DNA of 25,803 bases, taken from positions 1 through 25,803 of the forward strand of contig CALDAH010000017.1 of the NCBI GenBank assembly GCA_937903135.1, written 5' to 3'. The position numbers were made by a program, and so were the translations under genes. This document shows positions 22,184 through 25,803 of this stretch, one piece after another (the first letter of the stretch is position 1; each line of letters begins with the position of its first letter). The DNA is from an uncultured Alphaproteobacteria bacterium (GTDB lineage Bacteria > Pseudomonadota > Alphaproteobacteria > Rs-D84). The notes under the pieces are model-generated. The model worked only from the letters and a program-made list of their open reading frames with translations, did not search any database and was not told where the DNA came from.

Positions 22184-22379
22184 TGAATCCAAAGGGATAT
22201 TGGGTTCGGGGTCGTAAGAAAACCCGTAATCAAAACAGCGTATCTGCGCTGATATCCGCAGTACAATTGCGGCGCTGTTGCGCCTTTTATTGTACTGACC
22301 CCGATTTAACAGATCGGGGAGCCGTCGGTTATACAACAAAATACTTTCAGTATTCAAAGACCGACGGGGTCATTTTTTT
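22184..22379 (+). ncRNA. Candidate structured RNA or leader regulator, family unknown
   Basis: This stretch has no supported gene on either strand but is dense in paired elements. GAATCC (22185-22190) can pair with GGGTTC (22202-22207). AGTACAAT (22260-22267) pairs with ATTGTACT (22289-22296) and encloses a GGCGC/GCGCC hairpin (22271-22284). CCCCGAT pairs with ATCGGGG (22299-22319). CCGTCGGT (22322-22329) pairs with ACCGACGG (22360-22367), enclosing AATACT/AGTATT, and the element ends in seven T (22373-22379). TCGGGGTC (22206-22213) can also pair with GACCCCGA (22297-22304), which excludes the CCCCGAT hairpin. It does not show the conserved parts of 6S, SRP, RNase P or tmRNA that I know. It could be an independent small RNA or a regulatory leader of the Cys-rich gene downstream. 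Confidence 0.55.
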
Positions 22380-22403
22380 GATTATGATTTTCTTAACTCC
22401 CCG

Positions 22404-22430
22404 GTCGCCATTCCCTTGGCGACATTTTTT
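22404..22430 (+). terminator. Second terminator-like hairpin just before the ribosome site of the Cys-rich gene
   Basis: GTCGCCA (22404-22410) pairs with TGGCGAC (22417-22423) around TTCCCT, then A and six T (22425-22430). The AGGAG ribosome site of the next gene follows at 22439-22443. No gene ends between this and the previous terminator, so an attenuator role is likely. Confidence 0.65.
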
Positions 22431-22453
22431 ATAATAACAGGAGATTTTGCAAA

Positions 22454-23077
22454 ATGTTATTTGAATGCATACGGGGAAGCGTTTGTCAGCGAATTATCGG
22501 TGGCAGTCTGTTAATATTTTGCGCAACAGCACCAGGGCTTGGCGTCGCATATGAATGCTCGGACTGTGGATTAGGCTATGTCAGGTGTGTTAAGAACTGT
22601 TTAAGTGTTTGTGGCGTATGTGTGCCAGAAACATTATGCAATAATCCCACCGTGCCGGATTGTTCGTCGCAATGTCCGACGGAATGCCCTTCGTTTCAAT
22701 GGAGGGCAGCGACAGGGAAAGAGAACGTTTCAGTTGCCTGCGAACAAAGCGTAAATGAATCCACTGGGCAATACGTCTATGCATGTAAATATAAATGCAA
22801 TGATGGCTATTATTACAGTAGCGGTTGGGCAACATCGCCCGTTTGTACCAAGTGCCCGTCAAACGCCACGTGCAGGGATAATAATCTTACTTGCAACGCG
22901 GGATATTACCGCAGCGGAGGGTCGTGCGTCCGCTGCCCGTATGACAGTGATACCGGACGGTATGGGACAAGCGCCGCCGGGGCGACAAGTATAAATAATT
23001 GTTATATCTCGTCGGGCGTATCGGGCAATGATGGAATGGGTAATTTTATACACAGCAGTAATTGCAGCTATAACTAA
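22454..23077 (+). CDS. Secreted Cys-rich protein with ephrin-receptor/GCC2-like repeats
   Basis: The 207-residue product has a signal peptide (hydrophobic 15-32, cleavage near GVAYE). It then has about 24 cysteines spaced like small disulfide repeats: C-x2-C-x2-G, C-x3-C-x3-C, and GYY-x-SGGSCVRCP near residues 153-167, followed by the GTSAAGATSINNCY segment. That last pattern resembles the GCC2/GCC3 and ephrin-receptor-like Cys-rich repeats known mainly from eukaryotic surface proteins. It is likely secreted or surface-exposed. The AGGAG ribosome site is 10 nt before the ATG and follows two tandem terminator-like hairpins, which suggests conditional expression. Function is unknown. Confidence 0.75.
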   Translation: MLFECIRGSVCQRIIGGSLLIFCATAPGLGVAYECSDCGLGYVRCVKNCLSVCGVCVPETLCNNPTVPDCSSQCPTECPSFQWRAATGKENVSVACEQSVNESTGQYVYACKYKCNDGYYYSSGWATSPVCTKCPSNATCRDNNLTCNAGYYRSGGSCVRCPYDSDTGRYGTSAAGATSINNCYISSGVSGNDGMGNFIHSSNCSYN

Positions 23078-23103
23078 AATACCCCGCCATATGGCGGGGT
23101 ATT
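23078..23103 (+). terminator. Bidirectional terminator
   Basis: AATACCCCGCC (23078-23088) pairs perfectly with GGCGGGGTATT (23093-23103) around ATAT, lying between convergent genes. Confidence 0.88.
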
Positions 23104-23105
23104 TA

Positions 23106-23561
23106 TTAGCGTGCGATTATACGCGCCCTTTCGCCGCGATCGGCATCCAGAACGTAAACCTTATCCCCGACCGAGAACTTAACATCCGTCCCCTGGGTAA
23201 GCGTGATCGCTTTGCCGGAATCCAGTTTTACGATATATTCATACCCGTTCTGGGCGGACAGTCCCTCCTGGGCCTTTGCGCCCAGCATCCCGCCAAGAAC
23301 CGCGCCACCGACTGCGCCGATTACATTTACCGCGGAATTGCCGCCGATCATGCTGCCGGCCGCGCCGCCGGCAACGCCCCCGGCCAGTGATCCAACCGTG
23401 CCGCCGGATGTTGCAACCCGTACCTGACGGACGTTTATAATAACACCTTCCTGGACGGAATTAATTTGCCCGGTCGCAGATGTCTGATAGCGGTTGCTGT
23501 CAATATTCGTTGCGCATGCGGTTAACATAACCCCGAGTGCCAGTGCGATTATTTTTTTCAT
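23106..23561 (-). CDS. slyB: SlyB-like outer membrane lipoprotein with glycine zipper
   Basis: The 151-residue product starts with a lipoprotein signal (MKKIIALALGVM) and the lipobox LTAC, with C16 as the lipidated residue. Residues about 53-95 are a Gly/Ala-rich glycine-zipper segment (GGTVGSLAGGVAGGAAGSMIGG and GAVGGAVLGGMLGA), the hallmark of the SlyB/Pcp 17-kDa lipoprotein family. The C-terminal 55 residues form the usual small beta domain with VGDKVYVL. Family members sit in the outer membrane; in enterobacteria SlyB belongs to the PhoPQ envelope-stress response. AAGGG precedes the ATG. The gene is monocistronic between a shared terminator and the tig terminator. Confidence 0.85.
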   Translation of the reverse strand: MKKIIALALGVMLTACATNIDSNRYQTSATGQINSVQEGVIINVRQVRVATSGGTVGSLAGGVAGGAAGSMIGGNSAVNVIGAVGGAVLGGMLGAKAQEGLSAQNGYEYIVKLDSGKAITLTQGTDVKFSVGDKVYVLDADRGERARIIAR

Positions 23562-23674
23562 TTTTGCCCTTTTGTGTTGTTAATCATACTATATTACCCG
23601 AACCGGCTGTTTGCAATTTATAATACAAGGTATCTATTGCTAACTATCCTTTCATAATTTTTCCCCCGTGTGTT

Positions 23675-23706
23675 AAAAAAAACGGCGTGATTATTCACGC
23701 CGTTTT
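23675..23706 (-). terminator. Terminator of tig
   Basis: AAAACGGCGTGA (23679-23690) pairs with TCACGCCGTTTT (23695-23706) around TTAT; on the minus strand it ends in eight T. Confidence 0.93.
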
Positions 23707-23712
23707 TAATAA

Positions 23713-25023
23713 TTATTTTGCGGCCGCTTGTTTAAACAATTCTTCGGCGGATACTGTTTTATCCTTTGTTTTAACATGCGTCAGCATTGCATCCAGGGCC
23801 TTGCGTTCGAAAATCATCCCGCGCAACATCGCCAATGCATTTTGATTTTTGTTATAGAATTCAAAAACCTGCTTTGGATCTGGGTACTGTGCCGCTTCGG
23901 CCCATACTGCCTGCTGCAGATCTTCGCGTGAAACCTCTACTTTGTTCTGTGTCCCCCATTCGGCCAGGATCAGACCCAGTTTAACGCGGCGTTCGGCCTC
24001 TTTGCGTTCTTTCTTTTCGTCCCATTTATGGTCGTGGCCGCAATCGCCGTGGCAGTTTGCATGCCCGCGTTCGTGTTCAGATTTTGCCATTTCCATTTCC
24101 TGGGCGACCAATACTTCCGGTAATTCTAATTTTACCTTATCCGCCAGGATATCCAACAGTTCGGTGCGCATGTCACGCTTGGCGGCTTCTTCGTATTGTT
24201 CGGTTAAGATTTTACGAATATGTTCACGTAATTTTTCAACGCTTTCCTGGCCAACTGTTTTTGCCAATTCGTCGTTTAATTCCGGCAGTATATGTTTGCG
24301 GATTTCATGAATCTCTACTTCAAATCGGGCATCTTTGCCGGCCAGTGCTTCGGCGTGATATTCTTTTGGGAATTTAACGTTTACATCAAACTTATCGCCG
24401 GTTTTATGACCGATAATCTGATCTTCGAACCCTGGGATAAATGCACCAGATCCCAAAATCAGATGATGTTTTTTTGCCTCGCCGCCTTCGAATGCGTCTT
24501 TACCGATAAAGCCTTTGAAATCAATTACAGCAACGTCGCCGTCGGCCGCTTTGTATTTTTCATCCTGCTTTTCAGCGGTGCTGCGGCTTTTGCGAATGTT
24601 TTCAATAGATTTTTCAATCTCTGCGTTGTCAAATTTAGCGACTTTTTTGGTAGCTGTAAATTTTTCTAAATCAATCGCAGGCAGCGTCGGCAAAATATCA
24701 AATTCCAGTGAATATTCTGCGTCTTGGCCAATCTGCCACCCGGCCAGATCAGCCTTTGGTGCGCCGGCCAGGCGAATTTTTTTATCAGCGATATATTCGT
24801 TTAAATCTTTGTTCATTAATTTATCAATCGCTTCGCCATATGCAGATGCATTATATTTTTGACGCAAAACGCTTAACGGAATATGACCCGGACGAAACCC
24901 AGGCATTTTAGCAGTTTTGCCATATTCTGTTAAGATTTCATCAGCGGCGGCCTGTAACGCGTCCGCAGAAATAATGCCGTTAACAGAATAATGTAAATCT
25001 TTGATTTTTTCTTTTTTGAACAT
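23713..25023 (-). CDS. tig: Trigger factor (ribosome-associated chaperone)
   Basis: The 436-residue protein has the three trigger factor domains: ribosome binding (1-120, with GFRPGHIP at 42-49 in place of the usual GFRKGKVP), an FKBP-type prolyl isomerase domain (about 155-240, with GSGAFIPGFE) and the helical C-terminal chaperone domain. It binds near the ribosome exit tunnel and shields nascent chains. A striking His/Cys cluster (H317, H321, C324, H325, C328, H330, H332) lies in the arm region of the C-terminal domain. Most trigger factors have an acidic or Gln-rich loop there. AGGGGAAA precedes the ATG. The gene is alone, with its own promoter and terminator; clpP and clpX, its usual neighbours, are not in the window. 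Confidence 0.95.
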   Translation of the reverse strand: MFKKEKIKDLHYSVNGIISADALQAAADEILTEYGKTAKMPGFRPGHIPLSVLRQKYNASAYGEAIDKLMNKDLNEYIADKKIRLAGAPKADLAGWQIGQDAEYSLEFDILPTLPAIDLEKFTATKKVAKFDNAEIEKSIENIRKSRSTAEKQDEKYKAADGDVAVIDFKGFIGKDAFEGGEAKKHHLILGSGAFIPGFEDQIIGHKTGDKFDVNVKFPKEYHAEALAGKDARFEVEIHEIRKHILPELNDELAKTVGQESVEKLREHIRKILTEQYEEAAKRDMRTELLDILADKVKLELPEVLVAQEMEMAKSEHERGHANCHGDCGHDHKWDEKKERKEAERRVKLGLILAEWGTQNKVEVSREDLQQAVWAEAAQYPDPKQVFEFYNKNQNALAMLRGMIFERKALDAMLTHVKTKDKTVSAEELFKQAAAK

Positions 25024-25057
25024 AGCTTTCCCCTATGAATAATTAAATTGCGGTGTG

Positions 25058-25085
25058 ATTATACACGCTTTTTTTATAAACGCAA
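25058..25085 (-). promoter_or_regulatory. Predicted promoter of tig
   Basis: On the minus strand TTGCGT (25080-25085), 16 nt and TATAAT (25058-25063), giving a leader of about 28 nt. Confidence 0.65.
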
Positions 25086-25180
25086 TACCAAACTTTGCCG
25101 AATATTACCCTGTGTTATTTGTGTTGACAAAACGTTATAGTTGGTGTTGAATATTAGTATAACAGTTAAGGATATTAGTT

Positions 25181-25474
25181 ATGAAAAAAAATAATAAAAT
25201 GAATTTACGTGACATCGTCGGATTAGGTATCGTTGGCGCTATGGTCGTCTTTGTTGGCTTATATCGCGATAGACTTCATTCGGACGAAGAAGTTAATCAG
25301 AAAGTTGATGCATACGAAGCATCACTGCCGAACTATCGCGATTCATTAATAATGACCCGGAAATCACGTCCGTTTAATATCGCCGAGATCAAACGTTTAA
25401 ATGAATTATGCCGCAATAACGAAATGCGTATTCGGCAATATCGCGATAGCCTGTATAATGCCAAACAAAAATAG
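25181..25474 (+). CDS. Small membrane protein, unknown
   Basis: The 97-residue product has a basic start, one membrane helix (about 12-28) and a charged, helical tail of about 70 residues. The motif YRDSL occurs twice (near 52-56 and 87-91), hinting at an internal duplication. AAGGA lies about 9 nt before the ATG. It is the first of a two-gene unit, 17 bp before the next small membrane protein, and diverges from tig. A TTGACA sequence lies at 25124-25129 but no well-spaced -10 box follows. No family is recognised. Confidence 0.65.
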   Translation: MKKNNKMNLRDIVGLGIVGAMVVFVGLYRDRLHSDEEVNQKVDAYEASLPNYRDSLIMTRKSRPFNIAEIKRLNELCRNNEMRIRQYRDSLYNAKQK

Positions 25475-25491
25475 TAATCGGGATATATAAT

Positions 25492-25701
25492 ATGAACAAG
25501 AAGATTGATAATAAACTTGGCCCGGTCGGATTTATGCTGATTGTATATGGTACAATAACAGGGGCACTGGTATTAACAAATGTTTTATTTTCCCTGTTGC
25601 CGAATTCATCAGAAAAAGATAATAAATCAACATTTGTCCCTGCCCCGCGGCCCGAGGTATTAGATTTAAAAAATCACGATAGCTTGCGATTTTCGCGATA
25701 A
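25492..25701 (+). CDS. Very small membrane protein, unknown
   Basis: The 69-residue product has one strongly hydrophobic helix (about 11-36) and a short polar, proline-containing tail. It follows the previous small membrane gene by 17 bp and ends inside a strong terminator, so the pair forms a short operon. GGGATAT is a modest ribosome site. Both proteins have the same topology (short basic N-terminus, one helix, polar tail), and they may work together in the membrane. Function unknown. Confidence 0.65.
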   Translation: MNKKIDNKLGPVGFMLIVYGTITGALVLTNVLFSLLPNSSEKDNKSTFVPAPRPEVLDLKNHDSLRFSR

Positions 25702-25725
25702 AAAATCCCCAGATTGGGGATTTTT
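25701..25725 (+). terminator. Bidirectional terminator at the end of the small-membrane-protein pair
   Basis: AAAAATCCCCA (25701-25711) pairs with TGGGGATTTTT (25715-25725), then more T. The left A-run makes it usable for the minus-strand gene entering from the right. Confidence 0.9.
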
Positions 25726-25803
25726 ATTTTTTTGTGTGATATGTTTTCCCGTTATAGTTTATATTAATCGCACCGGCGGCCGCCCCTTCGGCCAGGCTGC
25801 CAT
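25724..25803 (-). CDS. C-terminal end of a minus-strand gene cut by the window edge
   Basis: Reading the minus strand from the right edge gives 26 open codons ending in a Gly/Ala-rich then Asn/Tyr/Lys-rich tail (AGAININYNGKTYHTKK) and a TAA at 25724-25726. The stop abuts a bidirectional terminator, the usual arrangement here for convergent genes. Too little is visible to name a family. Confidence 0.5.
   Translation of the reverse strand, partial: GSLAEGAAAGAININYNGKTYHTKK

Noticed and set aside
22184..22379. 6S RNA, SRP RNA, RNase P RNA or tmRNA
   Set aside because: None of the conserved sequence blocks I know for these RNAs is present, and the 5' and 3' ends do not form the long closing stem expected of 6S RNA.

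Overview
The window looks like chromosomal DNA of a small-genome, probably host-associated alphaproteobacterium. The best marker is a full-length GcrA, a cell-cycle regulator largely confined to Alphaproteobacteria. Many exported proteins are short, cysteine-rich and unrecognised, a style I associate with uncultured gut Alphaproteobacteria (RF32/Enterousia-like); that placement is inference. Genes are tightly packed. Convergent genes share bidirectional hairpin terminators, and many predicted promoters have a TTGC-type -35 box with a near-consensus TATAAT -10 box.

Layout. 1-1320: tRNA-Ala and tRNA-Leu in tandem, a TMEM175-type channel and a small secreted Cys protein. 1329-5338 (minus strand): a compact four-gene operon of a prepilin peptidase followed by three exported proteins of unknown function, the last three joined by one-base TAATG overlaps. 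5416-8039: gcrA and a large single-pass membrane protein whose Cys-rich tail shares a motif with the second exported protein of the neighbouring operon. 8120-12055: a CorA-type metal transporter, a small membrane protein, a 21-residue-repeat solenoid protein that may be leaderless, an EF-hand membrane protein and a dCTP deaminase-like enzyme. 12095-13956 (minus): an arginase-family enzyme coupled to an exported protein.

14050-18073: two related tRNA-Pro genes facing each other bracket an AT-rich, apparently acquired single-chain type IIG restriction-modification gene. Its leader has a strong predicted promoter followed almost at once by a terminator-like hairpin. 18205-25023: a 35-residue CxCxxC protein behind a palindromic operator-like site, acpS, adk, rpsA with a structured leader, an unknown gene, a candidate structured RNA of about 195 nt, a Cys-rich secreted protein, a SlyB-like lipoprotein and tig, whose trigger factor carries an unusual His/Cys cluster. 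25181-25803: two tiny membrane proteins and the tail of a further minus-strand gene.

Housekeeping functions are translation and folding (rpsA, tig, four tRNAs), nucleotide metabolism (adk, dcd-like), lipid carrier activation (acpS), ion transport and cell-cycle transcription (gcrA). The most unusual parts are the RNA locus at 22149-22430 with mutually exclusive pairings, the prepilin-peptidase operon of unknown exported proteins, and the restriction-modification insertion with its possible attenuator and signal-peptide-like N-terminus. I saw no CRISPR array, transposase or integrase.
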